The notes under the pieces are model-generated. The model was not told where the DNA came from, searched no databases, and saw nothing but the letters and a program-made list of their open reading frames with translations. A DNA stretch of 64,000 bases from Sphingomonas sp. GTDB taxonomy: Bacteria > Pseudomonadota > Alphaproteobacteria > Sphingomonadales > Sphingomonadaceae. The position numbers and the translations under genes are program-made. The DNA is taken from assembly GCA_021732445.1 (NCBI GenBank), contig JAKFUZ010000006.1, positions 1-64,000 on the forward strand, given 5' to 3'. Of the stretch, positions 9,692 to 18,510 are shown piece by piece. The stretch's first letter is position 1. Each line of letters begins with the position of its first letter.

Positions 9692-12475
9692 ATGCATAGA
9701 ATCAAAGCTAATCTTGCCCTTGCCATTGCGGTTGTGCCCTCGTTTGCGGCGGCGCAACAGACGGCGCCTGTTGCGGCCGGCCAGCGCCACGGTGCCCCGC
9801 CCGTTCGCCCGGCCGACGCTGCCGAGGGTGAGGATGGCGATATCCTTGTCACGGGCACCCGCAACCTGCCAGGATCGGTGGTGGGCGACATTCAGCCCGA
9901 GCAGCAGCTCGGCCCGGCTGATATCCGGTCCTATGGCGTAAGTTCAGTGGCTGAGTTGCTGACGGCGCTTAGCCCCCAAACCCGCAGCGGGCGCGGGGGT
10001 GGCGCGCCGGTGGTGCTGGTCAACGGCCGGCGCGTCGCGGGCTTTTCCGAAATCCGCAACCTGCCGACCGAGGCAATTTTGCGGGTAGATATCCTGCCCG
10101 AGGAAGTTGCGCTGAAATATGGCTTTGGGGCGGACCAGCGCGTTGTCAATTTCGTGCTCCGCCCGCGTTTTCGCGCCGTTACCGTGGAGCTTGAGGGCAC
10201 AGCGGCGACCGGTGGCGGGCGAGCCACGCCCAACACCGAGCTTGATTTGCTAAAGATCACGCAGCAGGGCCGCATCAACCTGCACGTTGAATATAACGAG
10301 AGTTCAGCGCTAACCGAGGCGGAGCGCGGCGTGCGCGCGGCTGCCAGCCCATTTTCGATCGCCGGCAATGTCGTGGCGGCCGGTGGCGGCGCGCTTGACG
10401 GCCGGCTTGTGGCGGGCGGGGTTCCGGTTACCATCGCCAGCGTGCCCGCGACGGCGGTGAACGGGCCACCGTCGCTTGCCGATTTCGCGGCGACAGCGGG
10501 GCAGCAAAGCCTGACCGACCCGACCCCGTTTCGCACCCTGTTGCCGGCCGCGCGCAGCTTTGGCGCCAACGCCATTTACGCGCGCGCGCTCACGCAAAAA
10601 GTCTCGGCGACGTTCAACGCGACAATCGACGCCAGCGACAGTCGCGGCCAGTTCGGGCTGCCAACGGTTGCCTTTGTCATTCCTGCCGGCAACCCGTTTT
10701 CGCCCTTTGCCAGCCCGGTCATTGTCGATCGTGCGCTGTCGGGTGATTTTGGGCCGCTGCGTCAGCGGCGGCGCACGCTTGGCGGCCATTTCGGCGCCAC
10801 GCTGAACGGCAGCATCAAAAAGTGGCAATGGTCGCTGATCGGCAGCTATGACCGCGTCGACAACGCGACGTTTACGGACACCGGCGTCGATGCAAGCGCG
10901 CTCCAGGCCCGCATTTTGGCCAATGATCGCACCGCCAACCCGTTTGGCCGCATCGGCGCGGGCGATGTGGCGATCAGCCCGGCCACGGTTGCCCGGTCGC
11001 TGACGGACAGCGCCGGGGTCGATGCGCTGGCCAATGGCACGATATTCCGGTTGCCTGCCGGCGGCGTTGCGGCTGCGGTCAGGCTTGGGGCAAGCGCGAT
11101 CGGCTTCAATGCAGAGACGACGCGGGGCCTCATCACGTCGGCCGCCAGCCTCAATCGCGGCTCGGCCAGCGGCCAGATCAACATCGACGTGCCGATCACC
11201 AACCGGGCAAAGCGCGTGCTGGGCGCGGTCGGCACCTTGTCGGCCAATGTGAATTATGCGCTCAACCGCCTGTCAGATTTCGGCACGTTGCGCACGCTTG
11301 GCTATGGGCTGAACTGGCAGCCGGTGGAGCCGGTCCGGCTTATCGCCACAACGACCGAGCGAACCGGCGCTCCGACGCCGCAACAGCTCGGCAACCCGCT
11401 CGTCACCACGCCCAATGTGCGGATCTTTGATTTTGTGCGCGGCGAAAACGCGCTGGTCACGACAATTTCGGGCGGAAACACCGCGCTTGTTGCGCAGCGC
11501 ACCCGCACGCGCAAGCTGGAGTTGACGCTCAAGCCATGGTCGGAAAAAGATATCAACTTTTCCGCCAATTATGTTGATGTGCGCAACCGCGGCGCGATTG
11601 CCGACTTCCCTAGTGCCACCGCGGCGATCGAGGCAGCGTTTCCCGCGCGCTTCACGCGGGATGGCGGCGGGCGGCTGACAAGCATTGACACCCGGTCGAT
11701 CAATTTTGCTGAAACCAGCCGGTCGGAGCTGCGCTCCGGCATCAATTTTTCGGTGCCGATCAAGTCCAAGATCCAAAAGCAGCTTGAGGCGTTTCGCGAA
11801 GGGCGCGGGCCAAACCCGTTTGCGGGCTTGCAACGCCCCGGCGGCGCAGGGCAGGCGGGGCAGGGTGGCCCGTTCGGGCAAAGCGTGCGCGGTGCAGGCG
11901 GTCCCGGCGGCGCGCCCGGCGGCTTTGGCGGCCCGCCGGGCGGTGGCGGGTTTCGTGGCGGCGGTTTTGGCGGCGCTGGCGCAGGCGGCGGTCGCGCGCA
12001 GTTTGCCATTTATCATACGCTCCATTTGACGGACCGGGTCCAGGTGCAGAACAGCCTGCCCGGGCTTGATCTGCTGCGCGGCGACACGATTGGCGGCGCT
12101 GGCGGCCAGGCCCGGCACGAGATCGAAATTCAGGCAGGATACAGCAATAACGGGCTTGGCGCCCGGGTTTCGGCCAACTGGCAAAGCGCAACCACGGTGC
12201 TGGGCGGCACGCCGCTTGCCCCCGACACGCTGCGTTTTGGCAGCATTGGCACGGCCGATTTGCGGCTGTTTGCCGATCTTGGCCAACAGCTCGGGTTCGT
12301 GAAGCGCAATCGCTGGGCGCGCGGCGTTCGGCTGTTTGTAGTGGTCGGCAATGTGTTCAACACCCGCCAGCGCGTGACCGATGGAACCGGCGCGACGCCC
12401 ATCAACTTTCAGCCCGCGTTTCGCGATTCGCTTGGCCGAACGGTCCGCCTGTCGATCAGGAAGCTGTTTTTTTAG
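9692..12475 (+). CDS. TonB-dependent receptor-like outer-membrane protein
   Basis: Predicted outer-membrane beta-barrel of about 927 residues. It starts with a signal peptide (MHRIKANLALAIAVVPSFAAAQQ, cut after AAA), then a TonB-box-like DILVTGTR at about residue 50. The plug segment includes VVLVNGRRVAG and VDILPEEVALKYGFG. The protein ends in RLSIRKLFF, with the terminal aromatic expected for a barrel. A Gly-rich stretch of about 60 residues (roughly nucleotides 11810-12000) interrupts the barrel. ATG 9692 is chosen because it gives a proper signal peptide; the frame is open further upstream. Substrate unknown. Its stop overlaps the convergent kinase stop by 4 bases. Confidence 0.85.
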   Translation: MHRIKANLALAIAVVPSFAAAQQTAPVAAGQRHGAPPVRPADAAEGEDGDILVTGTRNLPGSVVGDIQPEQQLGPADIRSYGVSSVAELLTALSPQTRSGRGGGAPVVLVNGRRVAGFSEIRNLPTEAILRVDILPEEVALKYGFGADQRVVNFVLRPRFRAVTVELEGTAATGGGRATPNTELDLLKITQQGRINLHVEYNESSALTEAERGVRAAASPFSIAGNVVAAGGGALDGRLVAGGVPVTIASVPATAVNGPPSLADFAATAGQQSLTDPTPFRTLLPAARSFGANAIYARALTQKVSATFNATIDASDSRGQFGLPTVAFVIPAGNPFSPFASPVIVDRALSGDFGPLRQRRRTLGGHFGATLNGSIKKWQWSLIGSYDRVDNATFTDTGVDASALQARILANDRTANPFGRIGAGDVAISPATVARSLTDSAGVDALANGTIFRLPAGGVAAAVRLGASAIGFNAETTRGLITSAASLNRGSASGQINIDVPITNRAKRVLGAVGTLSANVNYALNRLSDFGTLRTLGYGLNWQPVEPVRLIATTTERTGAPTPQQLGNPLVTTPNVRIFDFVRGENALVTTISGGNTALVAQRTRTRKLELTLKPWSEKDINFSANYVDVRNRGAIADFPSATAAIEAAFPARFTRDGGGRLTSIDTRSINFAETSRSELRSGINFSVPIKSKIQKQLEAFREGRGPNPFAGLQRPGGAGQAGQGGPFGQSVRGAGGPGGAPGGFGGPPGGGGFRGGGFGGAGAGGGRAQFAIYHTLHLTDRVQVQNSLPGLDLLRGDTIGGAGGQARHEIEIQAGYSNNGLGARVSANWQSATTVLGGTPLAPDTLRFGSIGTADLRLFADLGQQLGFVKRNRWARGVRLFVVVGNVFNTRQRVTDGTGATPINFQPAFRDSLGRTVRLSIRKLFF

Positions 12476-13842
12476 GAACCGGGCCGGTTGCGGGGCAGGG
12501 TTATCGTTGCATCAAGCCCGCCGCCGGGCCGGTTGACGAGAGTCAGTTCTCCACTGGCGTTCTGAACGATGGCGCGGGCCAGCGCCAGGCCAAGCCCGAT
12601 GCCGCCGGTTTCGCGATTGCGCGATTCCTCCAGCCGGGTGAACGGCGTGAATACCGCGTCAAGCCTTTCGGGCGGAATGCCGGGGCCGTCATCGGCCACC
12701 ACCACCGCTACGCTGCCGGGTCCCTCAGTGATCTGCACCCGCCCCCGCTCACCATATTTGACAGCGTTTTCAATGAGATTGCGGATGGCCCGGCGCATCA
12801 GCGAGGCGCGCAGGCGCAGCGTCACACGGCTCGCCTCGGCCATGTCAACAGGGGCACCAAGCGCGCGAAAATCCTCCACCACGGCATCGACCAGCGACCC
12901 CAGATCGACATCGGCGAGCGGCTCGTTTGGGCGGCCGAGCCGGGCGAGCGAGAGGATGTCGTCGAGCATGTGGTTCATCTCGTCGATCGTTTCGGCCATC
13001 CGTGCCCGGTCGGCCTCGTCCTCGACCGACTCGATCCGCACCCTGAGTGCGGCGAGCGGCGTGCGCAGATCATGGCCAATCGCGCCCAGCATCCGGTCCT
13101 TCTCGTCCAGCATGGCGCTAACCCGCAGCCGCAGCGCGTTGAACGCGGTGGTCACCGCGCGCACGTCTTGCGGCCCGCGCTCAATTAGCGGCGCATGGTC
13201 AATGCCCGGCGCAAAATCTCGCGCGGCGCCCGCCAGCGCCTGAAGCGGCCGCGAAATGTGGCGCGCCGCCCACAGCACCGGTACGAGCACGATGACATAC
13301 AGGATCAGCGTCTGCCCGAGCAATTGCCAGAACAGCCAGCCGGCGGCACGCAACCAGGGTGCGCTCAACACCAGCCAGCCGCGCCCGGGCAACTCGACGG
13401 CCATCACGAGTTCTGCACCAAACCGCGCATAACGCCGCGCGCGCGCGCGGCCGAACCGGGCGATACGCGGGTCGCTGGCGGAAATCCGGCGGATGTCGGT
13501 GTGGATCTGGCCAGCCGGCAGGCCCGCTTCGGCAAGCGCTGCCCGAAGCGCTGCCTCGACATCGGCGCTGTGCACCGCGCCGGCACCCAGGGGGTTGGCG
13601 GGCACCAGCCGCATCCGGCCGCGCCTGCGGACCTCTGCGTCGAGTGGCTTGCCTCCGGCAATCGCCTCATTGGCGTCGACAATGCGCGCGACGGCAGGCC
13701 CTACCACCTGCTGCAGCCGCAACTGGCGCCGCCCTTCCAGCAGCAGGGCAAGGTTGATGGCCTGCGCAACGAACAGCGCAATCGCGATGAGCAGCGCCAT
13801 CTGGCTCGACAGCCGCGCCGGCCAAAAGGCGGCCCGGCTCAC
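12472..13842 (-). CDS. Sensor histidine kinase
   Basis: Membrane sensor kinase of about 456 residues. TM1 (MALLIAIALFVAQAINLALL) is followed by a periplasmic domain of about 130 residues. TM2 (LLGQTLILYVIVLVPVLWA) is followed by HAMP, then HisKA with AIGHDLRTPLAAL (phospho-His near residue 258). The HATPase_c domain shows N-box NLIENAVKYG, VADDGPGIP and GIGLGLALARAIV. The start is GTG 13840-13842, overlapping the regulator's TGA as GTGA, which gives the normal coupled RR–HK arrangement. The signal sensed is not evident; the adjacent efflux operon and TonB receptor are possible targets by position only. Confidence 0.93.
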   Translation of the reverse strand: MSRAAFWPARLSSQMALLIAIALFVAQAINLALLLEGRRQLRLQQVVGPAVARIVDANEAIAGGKPLDAEVRRRGRMRLVPANPLGAGAVHSADVEAALRAALAEAGLPAGQIHTDIRRISASDPRIARFGRARARRYARFGAELVMAVELPGRGWLVLSAPWLRAAGWLFWQLLGQTLILYVIVLVPVLWAARHISRPLQALAGAARDFAPGIDHAPLIERGPQDVRAVTTAFNALRLRVSAMLDEKDRMLGAIGHDLRTPLAALRVRIESVEDEADRARMAETIDEMNHMLDDILSLARLGRPNEPLADVDLGSLVDAVVEDFRALGAPVDMAEASRVTLRLRASLMRRAIRNLIENAVKYGERGRVQITEGPGSVAVVVADDGPGIPPERLDAVFTPFTRLEESRNRETGGIGLGLALARAIVQNASGELTLVNRPGGGLDATITLPRNRPGS

Positions 13843-14558
13843 AGCCGCGTCACATCGGCTGCGAACACATAGCCTCCACCCCAAACCGTCTTGATGAAGC
13901 GCGGGTCTTTTGCGTCGGCCTCGACCTTGCGGCGCAGGCGGCTGATCTGGTTGTCGATTGCGCGGTCAAAGGCGCTTGCCTCGCGGCCCTGCGTCAAATC
14001 GAGCAATTGATCGCGTGTCAGCACCTGGCGCGGCCGCTGTACGAGGGCGAGCAACAGGCTGAATTCGCCCGTGGACAGCGACACTGACACGCCGCTGCGG
14101 TCGATCAAGATGCGCTCACCGGGTTTGAGCACCCACTCGCCAAAGGCATAGGCGCCACTGTCTGGTGCGCGCTGGCGCTTGCCAGCCGAGGCCACGCGCC
14201 GCAGCACCACTTTGGCGCGGGTGGCGAGTTCGCGGGGGGAAAAGGGCTTTACGACATAATCGTCCGCGCCCATTTCAAGGCCCACGATGCGGTCGGTCTC
14301 CTCCGTGCGCGCGGTAAGGAGGATAACCGGCACGTCGCTGGTCGCCGTGATGTGCCGGGTGAGGCTCAGCCCATCTTCGCCGGGCATCATGATGTCGAGG
14401 ATGACAAGGTCAATCGCATAGGCGGCGAGCTTGGTCCGTGCGGTGCCAGCGTCGGCCGCCTGCGTCACGCGAAAGCCATGCCGAGCCAGAAACAGCGCCA
14501 GCGGCTCGCGGATCGAGCGCTCGTCATCGACAAGCAACAGATGGGGCAGGTCGGCCAT
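13839..14558 (-). CDS. OmpR/PhoB-family response regulator
   Basis: Two-component regulator of 239 residues, first gene of the pair with the kinase. The receiver domain starts LLLVDDERSIREPLALFL (acidic DD pair) and has the phospho-acceptor in LVILDIMMPGEDGLS (Asp near 55), the switch Thr in ILLTARTEE and Lys in DDYVVKPFSPREL. The C-terminal winged helix shows LSTGEFSLLLALVQRPRQVLTR and AIDNQISRLRRKVE. ATG 14558 (MADLPHLLLVDDE) gives the family N-terminus; longer in-frame starts add a basic, unrelated leader. Confidence 0.94.
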   Translation of the reverse strand: MADLPHLLLVDDERSIREPLALFLARHGFRVTQAADAGTARTKLAAYAIDLVILDIMMPGEDGLSLTRHITATSDVPVILLTARTEETDRIVGLEMGADDYVVKPFSPRELATRAKVVLRRVASAGKRQRAPDSGAYAFGEWVLKPGERILIDRSGVSVSLSTGEFSLLLALVQRPRQVLTRDQLLDLTQGREASAFDRAIDNQISRLRRKVEADAKDPRFIKTVWGGGYVFAADVTRL

Positions 14559-14670
14559 GGCGGAGTCGTCTAGCACTATGGCAGCGGGCGATACGAGGGC
14601 CATTGGGCACTCCGTGCGGTGGGCCGGGCAAGCCCGGGAGGCGCTTGCGCGGCGATTGACGACAGCGCCG

Positions 14671-15276
14671 CTATTGCGGTGCGCCTTCGGGGTCGCCCGG
14701 GCGCGGTGGCGCCCGATCGTCACCTGGCCGCTGCTGCCCGAGGCCGCCGCGCCGGCCGGCCGCCGCGCGCAGTTCGGCGGGCATCAGATAGCCATCATGG
14801 TCGGTGTCGAGCCGGTCGAAGCGGTCACCGGGCATTTGCTGCACTTCGTCGCGCGCAAGCTTGCCGTCACCATTGGCATCGAGCCGGGCAAACATGGCGG
14901 CGCCACGGCCGGGGCCGTCATCAGCGGCGCGCGCGCCACCCCGGGCGGCGGCTTCTGCCCGGCCCGCCGGGGGGCCGGCAGGCCCCGCGCCTCGGGGGTC
15001 GCCCGGTGACAACGCCGCGCCGCCGCGCCGGCCTCGATTGCCGGCGCGCAGTTCGTCGGCTGAAAGTGCCCCGTCCTTGTTGATATCCATCCGGTCGAAC
15101 CGCAGGGCCGCCTGCGCCAGAAATTCCATGCGCGACAGGATGCCGTCACCATTGGTGTCGGCGTCGATAAGCCCGGGCGAATGACGCGGCGGCAAGGGCG
15201 CGCCTGCCGATTGCGCAACGGCTGTGCCGCAAAATGCGGCTGCCGCCATGACCACTGCAAAAACCATTCGTGTCAT
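14671..15276 (-). CDS. Secreted EF-hand calcium-binding protein
   Basis: About 201 residues with a signal peptide (MTRMVFAVVMAAAAFCGTAVAQ) and four EF-hand-like loops: DADTNGDGILSRME, DINKDGALSADEL, DANGDGKLARDEV and DTDHDGYLMPAEL. The loops form two pairs separated by a Gly/Pro/Arg-rich linker. Each keeps the D-x-[DN]-x-[DN]-G calcium ligands. Periplasmic or secreted location is expected. A ribosome-binding site (AAGGAA) lies about 9 bases before ATG 15276. Function beyond calcium binding is unknown. Not obviously operonic with the regulator downstream (a gap of more than 100 bases). Confidence 0.85.
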   Translation of the reverse strand: MTRMVFAVVMAAAAFCGTAVAQSAGAPLPPRHSPGLIDADTNGDGILSRMEFLAQAALRFDRMDINKDGALSADELRAGNRGRRGGAALSPGDPRGAGPAGPPAGRAEAAARGGARAADDGPGRGAAMFARLDANGDGKLARDEVQQMPGDRFDRLDTDHDGYLMPAELRAAAGRRGGLGQQRPGDDRAPPRPGDPEGAPQ

Positions 15277-15419
15277 TGGCCAAATTCCTTTTGCATCTCC
15301 CGCCGATGAGGCGACCTGCATGCTGCAAATGATGCCGGCCTGTGTCAGCTATTTGTCAGGTCAGGCGCCATTATGTCGCAAATTGTCGCAAAGGGGGGGG
15401 CGGCGACGTTCGAGCCACA

Positions 15420-15511
15420 GCTCAGCCAAAAATGGCGACGCTTGTTTGTGACCGCTCAGCCAAAAATGGCGACGCTTGTTTGTTAAGGCTCAGCCAAAAA
15501 TGGCGACGCTT
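15420..15511. repeat. Three tandem copies (34-bp period) of a thioesterase gene 3' end
   Basis: A 30-base unit beginning GCTCAGCCAAAAATGGCGAC occurs at 15420 and 15454, and a copy sharing the first 24 bases or so begins at 15488. The third copy is the real 3' end of the minus-strand thioesterase gene, encoding S-V-A-I-F-G-stop. The first two copies therefore repeat the gene's last codons and stop downstream of it. Confidence 0.9.
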
Positions 15512-16269
15512 TGCATTCCTTGCGCGATCAGGGTGCCGTCGGCATTCCACACGTTCATCGCCTGGCTGCTGCACCCGTTTTTCGCAAAGCCCGCGCGGGC
15601 GCCGAGCAGCCACCAGCCACCCGTTGTCGAGGGCGCGGGCGTCAGCATATTGACGATCCAGGTGAGTGAACTGACCGGCACCTGCACGCCCTTGTCGAAC
15701 AGCTTGAAGGCCGCCGGCGGCAGCCCGTCGGCAATGGCCAAAAGCTCGGTCATCGGATCAAGCCTCTCCCGCGCGCGGAGCCTTGTCCAGCGCAGATATT
15801 CAGCGGCACCAACGCGGTCATCGCGAATATCGAGAAAGTTGAAATTGCCGGTAAAAAACTCGTCCGGCCCTGTGTAAAGCGCGGCGTCGTCGGGCGGGGG
15901 GCGGCGGTCGGTCGTCACGCCATCGGCATAGCTGATTTTTGACGGCTGGTCGGCCATGAACACAAAAGTCGCGCGCAACCCAAGGCCGGCCGCGGACGCA
16001 ACATCGGCCTGGATGAAGGCGGCGTTGCGCCCCCGCCTCAGTTTCGTCGCGGTTACCGTCACGGCACCCGCCAGCGGCCCGATGAACGCAATCTGGGCGG
16101 ACCGGAGCGGGGGCAGGTCCGGCTCGCATTGCTGCGCTGCGTGGAGCGCAAGCGCGCTCGAAATGCCGCCATAGGCGGTGCGGCCCTGCATCCAGTCGGC
16201 CGGAATGGTCGCGGCAAGCCCGGTTTCGGTTAGGGTCGCTGCGTCCAGAATATCGGCGATGGGGGTCAT
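15490..16269 (-). CDS. Acyl-CoA thioesterase family protein (TesB-like hotdog)
   Basis: Predicted hydrolase of acyl-CoA thioesters, about 259 residues, in the double-hotdog TesB-like group. Signs are QGRTAYGGISSALALHAA near the N-terminus and SAQIAFIGPLAGAVTVTATK. The C-terminal half has the second hotdog (VSSLTWIVNMLTP, GWWLLGARAGFAKNGCSSQ, LIAQGMQSVAIFG). ATG 16267-16269 overlaps the ligase stop by one base (TAATG), so it is probably co-translated with the CoA ligase. A salvage or chain-release role beside the ligase is inferred. Confidence 0.85.
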   Translation of the reverse strand: MTPIADILDAATLTETGLAATIPADWMQGRTAYGGISSALALHAAQQCEPDLPPLRSAQIAFIGPLAGAVTVTATKLRRGRNAAFIQADVASAAGLGLRATFVFMADQPSKISYADGVTTDRRPPPDDAALYTGPDEFFTGNFNFLDIRDDRVGAAEYLRWTRLRARERLDPMTELLAIADGLPPAAFKLFDKGVQVPVSSLTWIVNMLTPAPSTTGGWWLLGARAGFAKNGCSSQAMNVWNADGTLIAQGMQSVAIFG

Positions 16270-17801
16270 TATTGCCCTTTCCCATATTGATCGCGCAGGT
16301 TGCGCTTCAGCACTTTGCCAATGGCGCTGCGCGGCAAATCGGCAAGGGGGATGAGCGCGGAGAGCCGCTGGGTCTTGCCCAGCCGGTCGTTCACCCACGC
16401 GAGGACTGCTTCCGGGTCCGGCGCCGGGTCGTCCGGGCGGGGCACGAAAAAGCCCACGGGCGTTTCGCCCCACGCCTCGCTCGGCACGCCGACAACACTG
16501 CCATCGGCGACGTGCGGATGCGCTGTCAGCACCGCCTCAATATCCGACGGGTAGATGTTGAAACCGCCCGAAATTATCAGGTCCTTCTTGCGGTCCATAA
16601 GCGTCAGGAAGCCTTCTTCGTCGAACCGGCCAATGTCGCCGTGGCGGATATAGCGGTGCCCGTCGGCGTCGAACCATTCCGCGGCGGCCGTGGCCTCTTT
16701 GCGGCCATGATAGCCGGTCATCATCGCGGGCGAGCGACCCACGACCTCGCCGGTTTCACCCTGCGGCACTTCGCGGCCATCATCGTCGATCAGGCGAATG
16801 TCATGGCCTTCGACCGGCACGCCAACGGTGTGCAGCTTGGCGGGATGGGCGTTGGCGACCAGCATCGTCGTGCCGCCGCCTTCGGTCATGCCATAATATT
16901 CCACCAGCAACCCCGGCCAGCGGGCAACGACGTCGGCCTTTAGCGCGGCCGAAAACGGCGCGCTGGTGCAGGTTTTCAGCCGGAAGCTGGCGAGGTCGAA
17001 ACGGTCGAAATCGGGTAGGGCCATGATCCGCTGATATTGGACAGGCACCAGCATGGCGTGCGTTGCCCGGTGCCGCGCCGCCAGCTCGACAAAGCGGCGT
17101 GCGTCGAATTTTGCCATCAGCACGGCGGTGCCGCCCCAGCCCAGCGTTGGCAGGAAGGTGACAAGCGTGGTGTTCGAATAAAGCGGCGTCGCGACCATCG
17201 TCACCGCCTCGCCAAAACCGGCGCCGGCATTGCGGTGGATATGCGCCCAGCGCATCGCATGGCTTTGCACAATGCCCTTGGGCGTGCCGGTAGTGCCCGA
17301 CGAATAGATGATGTTGAACGCATCCGCCGGGCCGACCACCACAGGCGCCGGGCGCGCGCCTTCGGGGGCGAGCCAGCCGGCAAAGCCTTCGTCCTCCAGC
17401 GGAATGGTCCGCGCGGCGACGGGCGTTTCCGCCAGCGCCACCCGCGCGGCACCATCTGCAAACAGCAGCGGCGCGGCGCAATCGGCCACCATTGCGGCGA
17501 TGGCGGCGGGCGCGGACGAGGGCGCAAGCGGCGCGGCCGCAGCGCCTGCGCGCAGCGCGGCCAGAAACACCACTGCATAGGGAATTGATGGCGCGCCAAC
17601 TATCGCCACCGACATGCCCTTTGCCACGCCGTCGCGCTGAAGCGCCGACGCTGCCCGGTCAACCAGCGCGTCAAGCGACGCATAATCGAGCTGGTCTGCG
17701 GCGCAAATCAGCGCGGTTTTGGTGCCGCGCCCGGCTGCGTGGGCGCGCACGAGGTCGCTGAGTGTGGCAAAATCGCTCGCCAGCATGGCCTTGGCGTGCA
17801 T
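16269..17801 (-). CDS. Acyl-CoA synthetase (class I adenylate-forming)
   Basis: AMP-forming ligase of 510 residues that activates a carboxylic acid to its CoA thioester. Motifs: A3 P-loop YSSGTTGTPKG (about 163), A5 YYGMTEGGG, A7 RHGDIGRFDEEGF, A8 DRKKDLIISGGFNIYPSDIE and the C-terminal A10 lysine in SAIGKVLKR. ATG 17801 is preceded by a good AGGA site. It is the first gene of a two-gene unit with the thioesterase and is divergent from the GST/SDR pair. The acid substrate cannot be read from the sequence. Confidence 0.92.
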   Translation of the reverse strand: MHAKAMLASDFATLSDLVRAHAAGRGTKTALICAADQLDYASLDALVDRAASALQRDGVAKGMSVAIVGAPSIPYAVVFLAALRAGAAAAPLAPSSAPAAIAAMVADCAAPLLFADGAARVALAETPVAARTIPLEDEGFAGWLAPEGARPAPVVVGPADAFNIIYSSGTTGTPKGIVQSHAMRWAHIHRNAGAGFGEAVTMVATPLYSNTTLVTFLPTLGWGGTAVLMAKFDARRFVELAARHRATHAMLVPVQYQRIMALPDFDRFDLASFRLKTCTSAPFSAALKADVVARWPGLLVEYYGMTEGGGTTMLVANAHPAKLHTVGVPVEGHDIRLIDDDGREVPQGETGEVVGRSPAMMTGYHGRKEATAAAEWFDADGHRYIRHGDIGRFDEEGFLTLMDRKKDLIISGGFNIYPSDIEAVLTAHPHVADGSVVGVPSEAWGETPVGFFVPRPDDPAPDPEAVLAWVNDRLGKTQRLSALIPLADLPRSAIGKVLKRNLRDQYGKGQ

Positions 17802-17895
17802 CTCATTTCCTCATCATGTTGCTGCGACAGCGCTAGGCGAGCGCGATTTGAAATGCCATACGCGATATTCGAAAAATCTGGTGCTGGAGGCTGCC
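17802..17895. promoter_or_regulatory. Divergent promoter region with small dyad
   Basis: Spacer between the minus-strand ligase and plus-strand GST. It holds the dyad GCGCT-aggcg-AGCGC at 17830-17844, a possible operator. No sigma-70 elements are clear. Confidence 0.35.
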
Positions 17896-18510
17896 ATGCT
17901 GCTTTACGATTGCCCGAACCCGGCCCCCAACCCGCGCCGCGTGCGCATGTTCCTGGCCGAGAAAGGGCTGACACTGCCGACCCGCGAGCTTTCGCTACGC
18001 AACGGCGACCACAAGGCGCCCGAGTTTTTGGCCGTAAACCCGATGGGTCAAATCCCGGCGCTGATGCTGGACGATGGATTTGCCATTACCGAGAGCATCT
18101 CCATCTGTCGCTATCTTGAGGCCAGGAACCCGGACCCGCCGCTGTTTGGCACTGACGCCAGGTCGATCGCGGAAGTTGATATGATGCTGCGCCGGGTCGA
18201 ATTGCGGCTGATGACGCCGCTGGCGATGATCTGGCGGCATACCCACCCGGCCACCGCGCATGTGGTGAAGCCGCAATATAAGGAATTTGGCGAGAGCAAC
18301 CGCGCGCCGGTTGCCGCGGTGCTGCGCGAGTTCGATGCGGTGCTGGCGGGCCGCCCGTTTCTGGCGGGCGAAGGCTATTCCATTGCCGATATCGCGCTGT
18401 ATTCGACGCTTGAATTCGCAACGCTCCTGGCCGTGACGATTGCCGACGAGACGCCCAACCTAAAGGCATGGCATGCGCGCTGCGCATCGCGGCCGAGCGG
18501 GGTCGCATGA
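17896..18510 (+). CDS. Glutathione S-transferase family protein
   Basis: About 204 residues. The N-terminal thioredoxin-like domain (LLYDCPNPAPNPRRVRMFLA, then VNPMGQIPALMLDDG with the cis-Pro and ESISICRYLE) is followed by an all-helical domain ending in FLAGEGYSIADIALYSTLEF, the GST N-capping region with its Asp. It conjugates or uses glutathione on an unknown electrophile. ATG 17896 is preceded by GGAGG at ideal spacing; longer in-frame starts lack this. The stop overlaps the next gene as ATGA. Confidence 0.9.
   Translation: MLLYDCPNPAPNPRRVRMFLAEKGLTLPTRELSLRNGDHKAPEFLAVNPMGQIPALMLDDGFAITESISICRYLEARNPDPPLFGTDARSIAEVDMMLRRVELRLMTPLAMIWRHTHPATAHVVKPQYKEFGESNRAPVAAVLREFDAVLAGRPFLAGEGYSIADIALYSTLEFATLLAVTIADETPNLKAWHARCASRPSGVA

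Noticed and set aside
15420..15511. Short CRISPR array
   Set aside because: Spacers of 4 bases, and the unit is the thioesterase gene end; it is a tandem duplication.
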